A stretch of 39,743 nucleotides of DNA from Gammaproteobacteria bacterium (GTDB taxonomy: Bacteria > Pseudomonadota > Gammaproteobacteria > Pseudomonadales > Azotimanducaceae): NCBI GenBank assembly GCA_026709365.1, contig JAPOTD010000116.1, positions 1 to 39,743 on the forward strand. The letters run 5' to 3'. Each line of letters opens with the position of its first letter. Position 1 is the stretch's first letter. Position numbers and translations under genes: made by a program. The notes under the pieces are model-generated. The model was not told where the DNA came from. It ran no database searches and saw only the letters and a program-made list of their open reading frames with translations. Shown here piece by piece: positions 1 to 9,320 of the stretch.

Positions 1-152
1 AGGCTCTTGCCGAACCGCCGGGGACGGGACAGGAAGAAGTGCTTGCCGTCGCCCAGGAGGCGTTCGATGTGGGGCGTCTTGTCCACGTAGTAGTGGCCGT
101 CCTCCCGAACCTCGCGGAAGGTCTGGATGCCTATGGGCAGCCTGCGCTTCAT
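1..152 (-). CDS. AAA-ATPase-like / PD-(D/E)XK nuclease family protein, N-terminal 50 residues only (runs off the left edge)
   Basis: The minus strand starts with ATG at 152 behind a strong Shine-Dalgarno stretch (GGGAGGGG about 6 bases upstream) and stays open to base 1. The visible peptide begins [12 protein letters not shown] and contains [13 protein letters not shown] and [12 protein letters not shown]. The YVDKT box followed by RPRRFGKS, a Walker A variant, is the hallmark N-terminus of the predicted AAA-ATPase family (Pfam AAA-ATPase_like, PF09820). This family normally carries a C-terminal PD-(D/E)XK nuclease domain, which would lie outside this window. A second member of the family is present at 28259-30040. 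The cellular role is unknown; members are usually accessory and multicopy. The family call is firm; completeness cannot be judged. Confidence 0.85.
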   Translation of the reverse strand, partial: MKRRLPIGIQTFREVREDGHYYVDKTPHIERLLGDGKHFFLSRPRRFGKS

Positions 153-311
153 GGCCACCCCTCCCGTGCGCAAGCCGCAGCGCCCGAACTTTCCGGCTGG
201 CACCCCATCATCCGCCTAACATACCACTTCTTGGCGGAGCTCCTTGCGCCAGTTCGATGTTGGTCGGACCGGTCTGCTCGGCGGGCTGTTGGAACCCATG
301 GCCCCGTGAGG

Positions 312-1298
312 TTAGGGATTTCCCAACTCCGGATACGGGATCAGCATCGTGGCTTGGTCCTTGCGGCGAGGCGGGTGGCGGGGCAACTCAGGGGCCAGCT
401 TCAACAAGCTGTACAGCGCCTTGAGGTCGGCGGGCCCCAACTCGGCGAATCGCCCCCGCGGCAGCGTTGCGGGCAGGACGACGGGGCCGAAGCGCACGCG
501 CTTGAGGCGGCTCACGGTCAGGCCGGCGCGTTCAAACAGCTTGCGCACGGCGCGGTTCCTGCCGTCCATCAAGGCAACGTGGTACCAGTGGTTGCGGCCC
601 TTGCCGTCGTAGTAGCGGAGGTCCGTGAAGGCGTAGCGCTCGCCGTCGATCACCACCCCGTCGATGAGCCGCTGCATCCAAGCGTCATCCAGGCGTCCGT
701 AGGCGCGCACGGCGTACTCCCGGTCGAGCCCGGTGGATGGGTGCATCATGCGGTGGGCGAGGGCGCCGTCATTGGTCAGCACCAGCAGCCCGGTGGTGGC
801 GATGTCAAGGCGGCCCACGGCAATCCAGCGTCCTTGGCGCAGGCGGGGCAGGCTGTCGAACACGGTGCGGCGGCCTTCCGGGTCGCGGCGGGTGCAAACC
901 AGGCCTTCCGGCTTGTTGAGGACCAGCACTCTGGAGGTGCCGGGACGCTGGCCGGAGAGCGGCTTGCCATCGAGCGCGATGGCGTCACCCGGCTCGACGC
1001 GCTGGCCCAATCGCGCGGGCGTCCCGTTGACGGACACGCGGCCATCGGCGATCCATTGCTCGATTTGGCGCCGCGAGCCGTGGCCCATCTCGGCCAAGGC
1101 CTTGTGCAGCCTGGGGAGCCCCTGATCAAGTCCTAGAAGCTCAGAGCGGCCTTCGGGCTGGGCTGGCAAAGCACGACGACGAGCAGTGGCATGCCCCTCC
1201 ACGGAAGGAGGCGCAACGCGGCCAGCGCGTCCCGCAGACGCTCCCGAAGGGCGCTTCACGGCGCCTGCCTGTCCGGTTCGGCTGCGCTTGCGAGTCAT
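312..1298 (-). CDS. rluB: 23S rRNA pseudouridine(2605) synthase RluB
   Basis: This 328-residue protein of the RsuA/RluB/E/F pseudouridine synthase family converts a uridine in helix 90 of 23S rRNA (U2605 in E. coli) to pseudouridine. An S4 RNA-binding domain spans about residues 62-108 (LPRLHKALAEMGHGSRRQIE onward). The catalytic block VGRLDIATTGLL puts the nucleophilic Asp at residue 165, and the C-terminal MDGRNRAVRKLFE motif is present. An Arg/Ala-rich extension of about 55 residues precedes the S4 domain, as in many RluB proteins. The start is supported by a very good Shine-Dalgarno (GGAGAGGGGAG) just upstream. It is the last gene of the trpS-scpA-scpB-rluB block, 112 bp after scpB. RluE or RluF are less likely because of this gene context. 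Confidence 0.93.
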   Translation of the reverse strand: MTRKRSRTGQAGAVKRPSGASAGRAGRVAPPSVEGHATARRRALPAQPEGRSELLGLDQGLPRLHKALAEMGHGSRRQIEQWIADGRVSVNGTPARLGQRVEPGDAIALDGKPLSGQRPGTSRVLVLNKPEGLVCTRRDPEGRRTVFDSLPRLRQGRWIAVGRLDIATTGLLVLTNDGALAHRMMHPSTGLDREYAVRAYGRLDDAWMQRLIDGVVIDGERYAFTDLRYYDGKGRNHWYHVALMDGRNRAVRKLFERAGLTVSRLKRVRFGPVVLPATLPRGRFAELGPADLKALYSLLKLAPELPRHPPRRKDQATMLIPYPELGNP

Positions 1299-1410
1299 CG
1301 GCTCCCCTCTCCGGCCCCAATTCCGTCATCGGGCCGTGAAGCGCTGCGCGAACGGGACTTGATCACAGGCTCCCCAAGCGCTTGCCGGAGCGGCGCGTCG
1401 GCCATCGCAG

Positions 1411-2124
1411 TCAGTCCCGGGCAGTGGGTAGCTGCACCACTTCCGCGAGCGCAACCGCCTCAACAGCGCTCGGCTGGGATTCGCCCTCCCCGGTCTCGGC
1501 TGCCGAGCCGCCATCGCTTGCGTTGGCCGGTTGCTCATTCGCGATGGGCTTGGCCAATTGCCCGAGCTCCCGTTCAATCTTGCGCTCGATTTCCTCAAGC
1601 GGGGGCAAGTCGTCGAAGCTGCGCAGGTTGAAGTAGTCGAGGAAGCCCCGTGTGGCGCCGTAGAGATTCGGGCGCCCCGGCGCTTCCCGCTGGCCGACCA
1701 CGCGAATCCAGCCCCGCTCCAGCAGGGTGCGCAGAATGTTCTGGCCGACCGCCACCCCCCTGACGGACTCGATGTCGGCGCGGGTGACCGGCTGGCGGTA
1801 AACAATCAAGGCCAGGGTCTCCAGCAGGGCGCGGCTGTAGCGGGGCGGCTTCTCCTCCCACAGGCGGCTGACCCAGGGGCTCAAGCCTTGACGAATCTGA
1901 AAGCGGTAGCCCGAGGCCACTTGCCTGAGTTCGTAGCCGCGGCCTTCGGCCTCTTCGGCCAACGTGGCCAAGGTGTCCCGAATTTGCTTGCGGCCCGCCT
2001 CGGGGTCGAGCTCGCCCGGCCTGAACAGCGCCGCCACGCGGTTGACGGACAGCGGTTCGGCGGCGGCCATCAAAGCCGCCTCGACGATGCGCTTCAACTG
2101 GTCCGCGTCGAGCTGCGCGTTCAT
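1411..2124 (-). CDS. scpB: Segregation and condensation protein B (ScpB)
   Basis: A 237-residue ScpB, the paired winged-helix subunit that dimerises and binds the kleisin ScpA in the SMC-ScpAB condensin complex. The N-terminus NAQLDADQLKRIVEAALMAA begins the first winged helix. The conserved ALLETLALIVYRQPVTRADIE and EAPGRPNLYGATRGFLDYF segments belong to the second. The tail after about residue 195 (EQPANASDGGSAAETGEG) is low-complexity, probably disordered and not conserved. The ATG overlaps the scpA stop by 4 bp (ATGA), which indicates translational coupling and roughly fixed stoichiometry with ScpA. An smc gene is not in the window and is expected elsewhere. Confidence 0.93.
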   Translation of the reverse strand: MNAQLDADQLKRIVEAALMAAAEPLSVNRVAALFRPGELDPEAGRKQIRDTLATLAEEAEGRGYELRQVASGYRFQIRQGLSPWVSRLWEEKPPRYSRALLETLALIVYRQPVTRADIESVRGVAVGQNILRTLLERGWIRVVGQREAPGRPNLYGATRGFLDYFNLRSFDDLPPLEEIERKIERELGQLAKPIANEQPANASDGGSAAETGEGESQPSAVEAVALAEVVQLPTARD

Positions 2125-2936
2125 GGCGGCTCAGCGGGAACCGCTTCGCTGGCCGCGCGCAGGTAGATGGGCGCAAACGGCCCGCTTTGGGTCAACTCGG
2201 CCATGCCCTCGCGCAGCAGTTCGGTGATGGCCAGAAAAGTGACCACCACGCCCGCCCGTCCCTCCTCCGGCTTGAACAGCTGGGTGAACGGCACGAACGC
2301 CTTGGCTTGGTTGAGCGCCGCCAGCACGTTGGCCATGCGGCTGCGCACCGACAGCGGCTCCTGGCGCACGGCGTGGTGTTGAAACGCCTGGGAGCGGCGC
2401 ATGACGTCCACCAAGGCGGCCAGCACCTCCCGCAGGTCCACTTGCGGGTGGGCGCGTTCGCGGACCCGCTCCGGGCGTTCCGGGCTCAAGGGGAAGATGT
2501 CCCGCTCCATGCGCGGCAAATCGCCGATTTGGCGCGCCGCCGCCTTGATGCGCTCGTAGTCCTGCAGGCGCTCGATGAGCGCCATGCGCGGGTCGTCCTC
2601 CTCCTCGGCATCCTCCTGGCGCGGCAACAGCAGGCGCGACTTGATCTCCGCCAAGGTGGCGGCCATCACCAAGTACTCCCCGGCGAGGTCCAGCTTGAGC
2701 TCCACCATCAGGTCGATGTAGCCCATGTACTGGTCGGTGATCTCGGCGACGCTGAGCTCGAGCAGGTCGAGGTTGCGGCGCCGAATCAGGTAGAGCAGCA
2801 GGTCAAGCGGCCCCTCGAAGGTCTCCAAAAACACCACCAGGGCGTCCGGCGGTATGTAGAGATCCGCAGGCAGCTTATCGACCGCCTGGCCATCGACGAT
2901 GGCAAGCGCCTCCACCGACTTGGAGTCGGCGCTCAT
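2121..2936 (-). CDS. scpA: Segregation and condensation protein A (ScpA), kleisin
   Basis: A 271-residue kleisin that bridges SMC heads and recruits ScpB, acting in chromosome compaction and segregation. The diagnostic ScpA N-terminus is present: FLETFEGPLDLLLYLIRRRN followed by LDLLELSVAEITDQYMGYI at about residues 37-75. The helix EYLVMAATLAEIKSRLLLP comes next, then an acidic linker (DAEEEDDP), and finally a C-terminal winged helix (VVTFLAITELLREGMAELTQ). The gene overlaps trpS upstream (ATGA, 4 bp) and scpB downstream (4 bp), so the three genes are translationally coupled. This trpS-scpA-scpB order is common in proteobacteria. Confidence 0.94.
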   Translation of the reverse strand: MSADSKSVEALAIVDGQAVDKLPADLYIPPDALVVFLETFEGPLDLLLYLIRRRNLDLLELSVAEITDQYMGYIDLMVELKLDLAGEYLVMAATLAEIKSRLLLPRQEDAEEEDDPRMALIERLQDYERIKAAARQIGDLPRMERDIFPLSPERPERVRERAHPQVDLREVLAALVDVMRRSQAFQHHAVRQEPLSVRSRMANVLAALNQAKAFVPFTQLFKPEEGRAGVVVTFLAITELLREGMAELTQSGPFAPIYLRAASEAVPAEPP

Positions 2937-4147
2937 TGATGCGCAATCCGCATGTTGGCGCGCACGTCGTCAAGGGTTTCCCGTGCGAGGCTCCGAGCCT
3001 TCTCCGAACCCTCCTGCAGGACGCCGCGCACCAAATCCGGCTGCTCCTCGAACGGCCGGGCCCGTTCGATCATCACCGCCTGCTCGGCGTTGATGGCGTC
3101 TATGAGGGGCGCTTTGCAATCCACGCAGCCGATGCCGGCGCTGCGGCAGCCCGCCGCCGCCCAATCCAGGGTGGCGGGATCGGAGTAGATCCGGTGCAGG
3201 CTGTACACGGGGCAGTTGCCCGGCTCGCCGGGATCGCTGCGGCGCACCCGGGCCGGATCGGTCTTCATGCCCCGCACCTTGCGCGCCACCGCATCGGGCG
3301 CCTCGCGCAGGGAGATGGTGTTCCCATAGGACTTCGACATCTTCTCGCCGTCGAGCCCGGGCACCTTGGGTTGCTCGGTGAGCAGCGCCTCGGGTTCCGG
3401 CAGTATGGTGCGCCCGCTGCCCTCAAGATAGCCGAGCAGTCGCTCGCGGTCGCCGGCCGACAGGTTCCGCTGCTCGGCCAGCAAAGCGCGCCCGCGGGCC
3501 AAGGCCTCGCCATCGCCTTGCTCCAGAAAGGCCTTGCGCAGGCCACCGTAAAGCCGCGAGGCCTTGCGCCCGATCTTGCGCAAGGCGGCTTCGCAGCGCG
3601 CCTCGAAATCAGACTCCCGGCCAAAGAGGTGGTTGAAGCGGCGGGCGATCTCCCGGCAGAGCTCCACGTGGGCGACCTGGTCCGCGCCCACCGGCACGCC
3701 GCCGGCCCGGTAGATCAGGATGTCCGCCGCCTGCAGCACCGGGTAGCCCAGAAAGCCGTAGGTGGCCAAGTCCCGGTCGTTCAGCCGCGCCTGCATGTCC
3801 TTGTAGCTCGGCGCCCGCTCGAGCCAACTGACGGGGGTGATCATCGACAGCAGCAGATGCAGCTCAGCGTGCTCGGGCACCTTGGATTGGATGAAGATGA
3901 CCGCCGCCGAAGGGTTGACGCCCGCGGCCAGCCAATCCACCACCATGTCGAAGCTGTGCCGCTCAAGCTCGCCGGTGTCGTCGTAGCCGGTGGTGAGCGC
4001 ATGCCAATCGGCGACGAAGAAGCAGCATTGATGCTCCTGCTGCAGCGCGACCCAGTTCTTGACCACGCCGTGGTAGTGCCCGAGATGCAGCCGGCCGGTG
4101 GGCCGCATGCCGGAAAGCACCCGTCTGCCCGTGCCCTCAGAGCCCAT
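2933..4147 (-). CDS. trpS: Tryptophanyl-tRNA synthetase (TrpRS)
   Basis: A class I aminoacyl-tRNA synthetase that charges tRNA-Trp with tryptophan. The HIGH-type motif is RLHLGHYHG near residues 19-27, and the KMSKS loop is GEKMSKSYGN near residue 268. At 404 residues it is longer than the E. coli enzyme. It carries the insertion ending in a Cys pair (GIGCVDCKAPLIDAI) that is seen in the longer TrpRS form of many gamma- and betaproteobacteria. I chose the ATG at 4147; an in-frame GTG nine bases upstream (4156) is possible, and neither has a clear Shine-Dalgarno. Its stop overlaps the scpA start. It lies 139 bp downstream of yciO on the same strand, so co-transcription from the yciO promoter is plausible. 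Confidence 0.95.
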   Translation of the reverse strand: MGSEGTGRRVLSGMRPTGRLHLGHYHGVVKNWVALQQEHQCCFFVADWHALTTGYDDTGELERHSFDMVVDWLAAGVNPSAAVIFIQSKVPEHAELHLLLSMITPVSWLERAPSYKDMQARLNDRDLATYGFLGYPVLQAADILIYRAGGVPVGADQVAHVELCREIARRFNHLFGRESDFEARCEAALRKIGRKASRLYGGLRKAFLEQGDGEALARGRALLAEQRNLSAGDRERLLGYLEGSGRTILPEPEALLTEQPKVPGLDGEKMSKSYGNTISLREAPDAVARKVRGMKTDPARVRRSDPGEPGNCPVYSLHRIYSDPATLDWAAAGCRSAGIGCVDCKAPLIDAINAEQAVMIERARPFEEQPDLVRGVLQEGSEKARSLARETLDDVRANMRIAHQ

Positions 4148-4286
4148 GCGGCGCACTTTGGGATGCAGGCGCCCCGCCTTGGCTTGGGGTTGCGGAGCTC
4201 GCTCGGTTGATCATCTAGCCAGATTCCACGGATGGGAGAGCCGTCGCCGGATGCGGCGTTCGGGAAAGTATGGCCACAGCGTTGGC

Positions 4287-4898
4287 CTATTGCAATTTTC
4301 CGGCGCCTTCGCGAACGACCGTCGGCGGATCGCCGTTGAGGTCAACCACCGTGGTGGGCTCGATGCCCGCATGGCCGCCGTCGAGGATCAGGTCCACGCC
4401 GAGCTCGAACGCCTCGCGAATGGCGTCGGCATCCGTGTGGGGCGCCTCCTGCCCCGGCAAGCGCATGGTGGTGGTCATCATGGGTTCGCCCAGCGCCTCA
4501 ATCAGGCCCAAGGCAATCGCGTTGCCGGGCACCCGCAAGCCGATGGTCTTGCGCTTCGGATGCACCAGGCGGCGCGGCGCCTCGCGGGTGGCCGGCAGCA
4601 GGAAGGTGAACGGCCCCGGCGTGTGCCGCTTCAGGACTCGATAGTTGCGGTTGTCCACCCGGGCGTACTTGGATATTTCCGACAGGTCGCGGCAGCACAG
4701 GGTGAAGAAGTGCCGGTTGCCGAGTTGGCGCAGCCGCCGCATGCGGTCGAGCGCCGCCTTGTCGCCGATTTGACAGCCCAGGGCGTAGGTGGTGTCGGTG
4801 GGATAGACCACCAACCCACCGGCGCGCATGATCCTGGCGGCACCCTCGAGGAGCCGCCGCTGGGGATGGGAGGGATGCAGGACGACGTACTGGCTCAT
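4287..4898 (-). CDS. yciO: YciO family protein (Sua5/YciO/YrdC dsRNA-binding fold)
   Basis: A 203-residue member of the Sua5/YciO/YrdC fold. It has the conserved GGLVVYPTDTTYALGCQI block near the N-terminus, TPGPFTFLLPATREAPRRL in the middle, and LILDGGHAGIEPTTVVDL near the end. The fold binds ATP, threonine and bicarbonate in TsaC/Sua5, which make threonylcarbamoyl-AMP for tRNA t6A. YciO itself does not replace TsaC in E. coli and its role is poorly defined. The ATG at 4898 (MSQYVVLHPSHPQRR) gives the usual YciO length of about 205 residues. The frame is open for 41 more codons upstream, but that stretch overlaps a repeat-like palindrome and looks non-coding. A TATAAA-like -10 lies about 10 bases before the start. 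Confidence 0.88.
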   Translation of the reverse strand: MSQYVVLHPSHPQRRLLEGAARIMRAGGLVVYPTDTTYALGCQIGDKAALDRMRRLRQLGNRHFFTLCCRDLSEISKYARVDNRNYRVLKRHTPGPFTFLLPATREAPRRLVHPKRKTIGLRVPGNAIALGLIEALGEPMMTTTMRLPGQEAPHTDADAIREAFELGVDLILDGGHAGIEPTTVVDLNGDPPTVVREGAGKLQ

Positions 4899-4954
4899 CG
4901 GCGCTTTATACCCAAACGACGCAGCGTTTGCGCGAGTCAGGTTCGAGATGTTTC

Positions 4955-4979
4955 TGGACCCGCACAGGGCGGGAGTGAC
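4955..4979. repeat. Small REP-like palindrome upstream of yciO
   Basis: CTGGACCCGCACAGGGCGGGAGTGAC: CCCGC and GCGGG pair around a 5-base loop, flanked on the minus strand by GTCACTCCCGC. This resembles the widespread proteobacterial GTCATTCCCGC...GCGGGAATCCAG intergenic repeat. Only one copy was noticed in this window. Confidence 0.4.
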
Positions 4980-5020
4980 ATCAACGGCTGAGTCGCTGCG
5001 GGAAATCACTTTTTCGAGCA

Positions 5021-5050
5021 TTTGGACCGCTTCAATCTCGAAGGTCCAAA
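5021..5050. terminator. Hairpin downstream of the SNF2 helicase gene
   Basis: TTTGGACC (5021-5028) and GGTCCAAA (5043-5050) form a perfect 8-bp stem, extendable by TTC/GAA pairs past a 2-base bulge. It lies 80 bp after the helicase stop (minus strand) and 120 bp upstream of yciO. There is no T-run, so termination strength is uncertain. Confidence 0.4.
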
Positions 5051-5131
5051 CAAGTTAACCCTTATGGGCGGGACGCCCTCGATCCAAGGTCTGGCTGGAG
5101 CGGCTGGCTTGCCAGCATCAGATGGGTTCCG

Positions 5132-8100
5132 TTACGTCATCGGCTGCCGCAGCAGTTCGAGCAGCTCCTCCGCATTCAGCCGCGCCGGCGCGTCGGCGTC
5201 CTGCAGCAGGCGGTCGGCCAAGTCCTTCTTGTGGTGGTGGAGTTCGACGATTTGGTCCTCTATGGTGCCCTTTGCCACCAAGCGGTAGATGGTCACCGGA
5301 CGGGTCTGGCCGATGCGGTGGGCGCGGTCCGAGGCCTGGTCCTCCACCGCCGGGTTCCACCACGGGTCCATGTGGATGACGTAGTCGGCGGCGGTGAGGT
5401 TCAGGCCGGTGCCGCCGGCCTTCAGGGAGATCAGGAACAGGTCGCCCTCGCCGGCTTGAAAGGCGGCAACGCGCTTGGCGCGGGCCTTGGCGGGAGTGCT
5501 CCCGTCGAGGTACTGGTAGGGGATGCCGGCTTCGCGCACGGCCTCCTCCAGCAGCTTCAAGTGGGTGACGAATTGGGAGAAGACCAGCACTTTGTGGCGG
5601 TTCTCGCGCAGTTCCTCGATCAGCTCCCGGAACATCCTGAGCTTGGCGCTCTCCGGTGCGCCGGCCTCGCGCACCAGCTTCGGGTTGCAGCAGGCCAGGC
5701 GCAGGCGGGTGAGATGGGCCAGCACCTCCAGGCGGCGCGAGCCTTCGCCCTGGTCGTCGCTCGGCGCGACTTCCAAATCCTCCACCGCCCGCTGCCGCAG
5801 CGCCTCGTACAGGGCCGCCTCGTTGGGCGACATCTCCACGTGCAGGGTGATCTCGGTGCGTTCCGGCAGGTCGTCGAGCACGTCGGCCTTCAGGCGGCGC
5901 AGCATGAAGGGCGCAATCAGGCGCCGCAGGCGGCTGCGGGCGTCGGTGTTGCCGCCGCGTTCGATGGGCGATGCGAAGTGGCGCCGGTAGTGCTCCAAGG
6001 AGCCGAGCAGGCCCGGGTTGATGAAGCTGAACAGCGAGTGCAGGTCGATCAGGTTGTTCTGAATCGGGGTGCCGGTGGTGATCAGGCGGAAGTCCGCCTG
6101 CAGCCGCCGCACCGCCTTGGCCCGTTTGGTGGCGGGGTTCTTGATGGCTTGCGCCTCGTCAAGGACGGCGCTACGCCAGGGCACTGCGGCCAGCTTGTCA
6201 ATGTCGTTCTGCAGCAGGCCGTAGCTGGTCACCACCAAGTCGAAGGGGCCAAGGTCGTCCAACTGTTCGCCGCGCGATGCGGCCGCGCCGCCGTATGTGG
6301 CCACCTTCAAGGTGGGCGCGAAACGGCGCGCCTCGTCGATCCAGTTGGCCACCACCGAGGTTGGCGCCACCACCAGCGCCGGGCCGTCCGGGGCCCGGTG
6401 CAGCAGCAGGGCCAGGGTCTGCACCGTCTTGCCAAGGCCCATGTCATCGGCCAGGCAAGCGCCCGCACCCCATTGGCTGAGACGCGCCAGCCACTCGTAG
6501 CCTTCCCGTTGGTAGGGGCGAAGGTCCGCCTGCAAGGTGCTGGGCAGGGCCGGATCGAAGGCTTGGGCTTCGTCGAGCCGGCAGCGCTGCTCGCGCCAAG
6601 CGGCATCGGTGCTCACCTGGGCGTCGGCGATGAGCTCGTCCAAGGCCAGCGTCGCCAACGGATGCATGCGCACAGCATCGCCGGCCGCGGGTGACGAGAG
6701 GCTGCGCAGGTCATCCAGCTGGCGGCGGAAGGCGCTGCTGAGCGCCAGGAATCCGCTCTCGCCCATCTTCAGGAACCGGGAACCCGGGTTTTCGTCAAGC
6801 AACGCGAAGATCTGCCGCAGGGTCAAGGCCTCGCGTTCGTCAAAGCGCACCTCGCCGGATGCGGAGAACCAATCGGCGGCCCGCTTGATGGAGAGGTTCA
6901 GGGAGGCGCTGCTGGCTCGGGCGACGATCTTGAACGGCTCACCCTGCGGCCATAGGCAGCGGGCCTGGGCGGCGTTGAGCTGCTCCAGCAGCGTCAGGCA
7001 GTCCTGCGGTTCGCTTAGGGCCAGGCTCCAGTCGCCCGCCTGCCCGGCGTCGATGCCGCGCAGCATGGGGCAGCTATCGATGAGCGTCTCGGCCGCCTCG
7101 CGTTCCGCCGCCAAGCTGCGCTGTGCCCGCACCGTTGCGTCGTTCTGCACGGCGAACACGGTGGCGCTGCCCGCGCCCGGGCTCAGGTAAATGGCCGACT
7201 CCGGGACCGGCTCCACCAACAGATCGACGGTCAAGCCGTCGCCAGTGGGCTCCAGGCGCAGCCAAGGGTTGGGGTCGGCTTCGACTTCGGGAGCGCCGGA
7301 GTCCTCGCCGGCGGCGCTTTGCACCTGCACGTCGCCAGCCAGCGCAGTAACCGCCTCGAAGAACCGTCCGCGGGCACCGGTGGGCAGGCTTAGGCCCTCC
7401 GCGGGGATGATGGCGCGCAAGTGCCGATGGCTGTCGGAGAGCTTCCACACTTCGTAGCGGGTGGCGCTGATCGTTTGGCCGACGTAATCCACGTTCACGT
7501 CCTCGGCGTGCGGCTCAAGCCGCACCCGGGCGCCGCCATCGGGGGCTTCGTCAATGATCAGTTCTGGCTCCCGGCGCATGACCTGCACCGGTGTGTGGCC
7601 CATCAGCAATTGGGGATGGCCCGCCAGCGCATGCAAGGCGCCCCAGCCAACTTGGTAGTCCGACCGCTCCCAGTAGCCGGCTCTATCAAAGGCGGCAATG
7701 GCGGCGTGGTCCTGCTCCGTCAGGCCGTCGAAGTCCTCGGCGGAGTGGCGCAGGCGCCAAAGCGGCACCACGCGGCCCTTGGTCCAGTTGCCGGTCTTGC
7801 CCAGGCGCTGCTCCCTGGGCGCGATGGTCGGCGGGCCGTTGGGGTTGGTGCGCTCTACGCTCCACACGAGGCGCCGCCGCTTCCGCGGGCCATCGCCTGA
7901 CGTCTTGCGGGCCTTGGCCGCCAAGCCCTCCAAGGCCCTTAAGGAGTACTCCCAATCCGGCAGGGGGTCGCCCGCCGTGCAGAGGCTGACGGTACCCAAT
8001 TGGCTGTGCAGCGCTTCGCTGGTTTCGCCGGCTCGCTCCGCGGCCTTGGCGCCGAACAGCTCCGGCTGCCGCCGGATCGACGTGCAGCACTCCGCTTCGA

Positions 8101-9307
8101 CCCACCAGTAGCCATTGGTTGCCGCCAGATCGGCCAGGCGCCAGCGGCTCTCGGCGTCGTGCGCCCGCGTCAGGTCCGGCACCCTTAGCCAAGGATCGCT
8201 TAGCGCGATGCAGAGCTGGTTGATTGCGGGCGCGGGATGCCAGCCGACGTGGCCCTTGTGCCGTTGCAGGCGCGACGCCGCCGCGGCGATCACCACCCGG
8301 CGCAGGTTTTGGTGCTCAGTGAGCGACTCGCTGATGCGCAGCAGGCGGTCCAGCTCCCCGGCAGGCGCTAATTCGCTGCTGCGCACCCAAGCCAGCAGGG
8401 CTAGCGGAAAGGTGCGGTGCGGCGGGAACAGGTTGCGCTTGCGGGTGCCGATCCGCTCGGCCGCCAGCGCCGCCTCGATGTGGCCGCTGGCGGCCTCGTC
8501 GTCCCCGCGCAAGGTGGCGACCAAGGCATGGGCGCTGGCGTGCGCCGTGCGGATGGCCTTGCGTTCCTGGGCGGCAGCGGGCAATTCGTCGAACAGGACG
8601 CAAGCCTCGTCCAAGCGGCCTTGGAGGATGTGGATGAAGGCCACCTCAGCAACGTGCTCGGCTGGATCGGCGCTGTGAGCTTGGCATGCCGCCAGCGCGG
8701 CGGCTGGCGCCTGCAGGGTGTCGATGACCTCGCCGAGTACGCCGGCGATGGCCTGGTCGCGATGCTGCTCCGGAATTCGAGCCACGAAGGGAATGCCCAG
8801 CGGATGGCCCAGAAAGCTCCAGTGGCGGGGATGATCGACCGCCAGCGCATCGATCAATTGAAACTGCTCGGCAGCGACGCACCACCGCAGCTGGGTCTGC
8901 TTCCAAGTCTCGATGCTGGCGTACGCGTAGTGTCCCGGGCGCTGGAAGTGCTCGGTCAGCGGCGCCAGATTGCCCGCTTGATGCGCGGCTAGGGTGAGTT
9001 CCAGGCAGTACTCGTCATAGGCCACAACCCCCCGGTAGTGGACCTGAGCCACCCATCCGTACTCGCGCAGTTCCCGATTGGCCCGCTTGATGGTTTGTAC
9101 GCCGGCGAAGCGGCCGTTGCACATGACTTGCGCCCGGCGCAGCAACGAGGCCACCAGATCCTGGGACATCTCGTAGGGATGGGCGACGCCGTAAACCTGG
9201 GCCGCCAGTTGGGCTTCGGGCGACAGCTCGGCGTAGGCTTTGGTGGGCTGGAATTGGAACTCCACAGTGGGAGAGCAGGATAATGTGCGGCGCTGCCCGC
9301 TGTCCAT
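5132..9307 (-). CDS. SNF2-family helicase with a long N-terminal repeat-rich extension
   Basis: A 1391-residue protein whose last 470 or so residues form a complete SNF2 (Swi2/Snf2) ATPase. Walker A is LADDMGLGKTVQT near residue 955, the Walker B variant is VLDEAQAIKN near 1049, and motif III is LITTGTPIQNNL. The second RecA lobe ends with GGTGLNLTAADYVIHMDPWWNP and the motif VI block QASDRAHRIGQ near 1327. The first 900 residues have no catalytic motif I recognise; residues about 200-290 look like a TPR-type helical solenoid. Such proteins translocate on double-stranded DNA and remodel DNA-protein complexes; the target here is unknown. It starts 13 bp after a small unknown gene and sits at the end of a toxin-antitoxin unit, suggesting a defence or stress link. 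A weak Shine-Dalgarno (AGGTGA) precedes the ATG. Confidence 0.85.
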   Translation of the reverse strand: MDSGQRRTLSCSPTVEFQFQPTKAYAELSPEAQLAAQVYGVAHPYEMSQDLVASLLRRAQVMCNGRFAGVQTIKRANRELREYGWVAQVHYRGVVAYDEYCLELTLAAHQAGNLAPLTEHFQRPGHYAYASIETWKQTQLRWCVAAEQFQLIDALAVDHPRHWSFLGHPLGIPFVARIPEQHRDQAIAGVLGEVIDTLQAPAAALAACQAHSADPAEHVAEVAFIHILQGRLDEACVLFDELPAAAQERKAIRTAHASAHALVATLRGDDEAASGHIEAALAAERIGTRKRNLFPPHRTFPLALLAWVRSSELAPAGELDRLLRISESLTEHQNLRRVVIAAAASRLQRHKGHVGWHPAPAINQLCIALSDPWLRVPDLTRAHDAESRWRLADLAATNGYWWVEAECCTSIRRQPELFGAKAAERAGETSEALHSQLGTVSLCTAGDPLPDWEYSLRALEGLAAKARKTSGDGPRKRRRLVWSVERTNPNGPPTIAPREQRLGKTGNWTKGRVVPLWRLRHSAEDFDGLTEQDHAAIAAFDRAGYWERSDYQVGWGALHALAGHPQLLMGHTPVQVMRREPELIIDEAPDGGARVRLEPHAEDVNVDYVGQTISATRYEVWKLSDSHRHLRAIIPAEGLSLPTGARGRFFEAVTALAGDVQVQSAAGEDSGAPEVEADPNPWLRLEPTGDGLTVDLLVEPVPESAIYLSPGAGSATVFAVQNDATVRAQRSLAAEREAAETLIDSCPMLRGIDAGQAGDWSLALSEPQDCLTLLEQLNAAQARCLWPQGEPFKIVARASSASLNLSIKRAADWFSASGEVRFDEREALTLRQIFALLDENPGSRFLKMGESGFLALSSAFRRQLDDLRSLSSPAAGDAVRMHPLATLALDELIADAQVSTDAAWREQRCRLDEAQAFDPALPSTLQADLRPYQREGYEWLARLSQWGAGACLADDMGLGKTVQTLALLLHRAPDGPALVVAPTSVVANWIDEARRFAPTLKVATYGGAAASRGEQLDDLGPFDLVVTSYGLLQNDIDKLAAVPWRSAVLDEAQAIKNPATKRAKAVRRLQADFRLITTGTPIQNNLIDLHSLFSFINPGLLGSLEHYRRHFASPIERGGNTDARSRLRRLIAPFMLRRLKADVLDDLPERTEITLHVEMSPNEAALYEALRQRAVEDLEVAPSDDQGEGSRRLEVLAHLTRLRLACCNPKLVREAGAPESAKLRMFRELIEELRENRHKVLVFSQFVTHLKLLEEAVREAGIPYQYLDGSTPAKARAKRVAAFQAGEGDLFLISLKAGGTGLNLTAADYVIHMDPWWNPAVEDQASDRAHRIGQTRPVTIYRLVAKGTIEDQIVELHHHKKDLADRLLQDADAPARLNAEELLELLRQPMT

Positions 9308-9320
9308 GTGTGGTCGTCAC

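Noticed and set aside
5231-6694. Long plus-strand open frame opposite the SNF2 helicase, and similar antisense frames in rluB, trpS, metG and the Uma2-AAA ORF
   Set aside because: High GC removes stop codons from the antisense strand. The sense strand shows complete, recognisable protein families, and the antisense frames show no motif.
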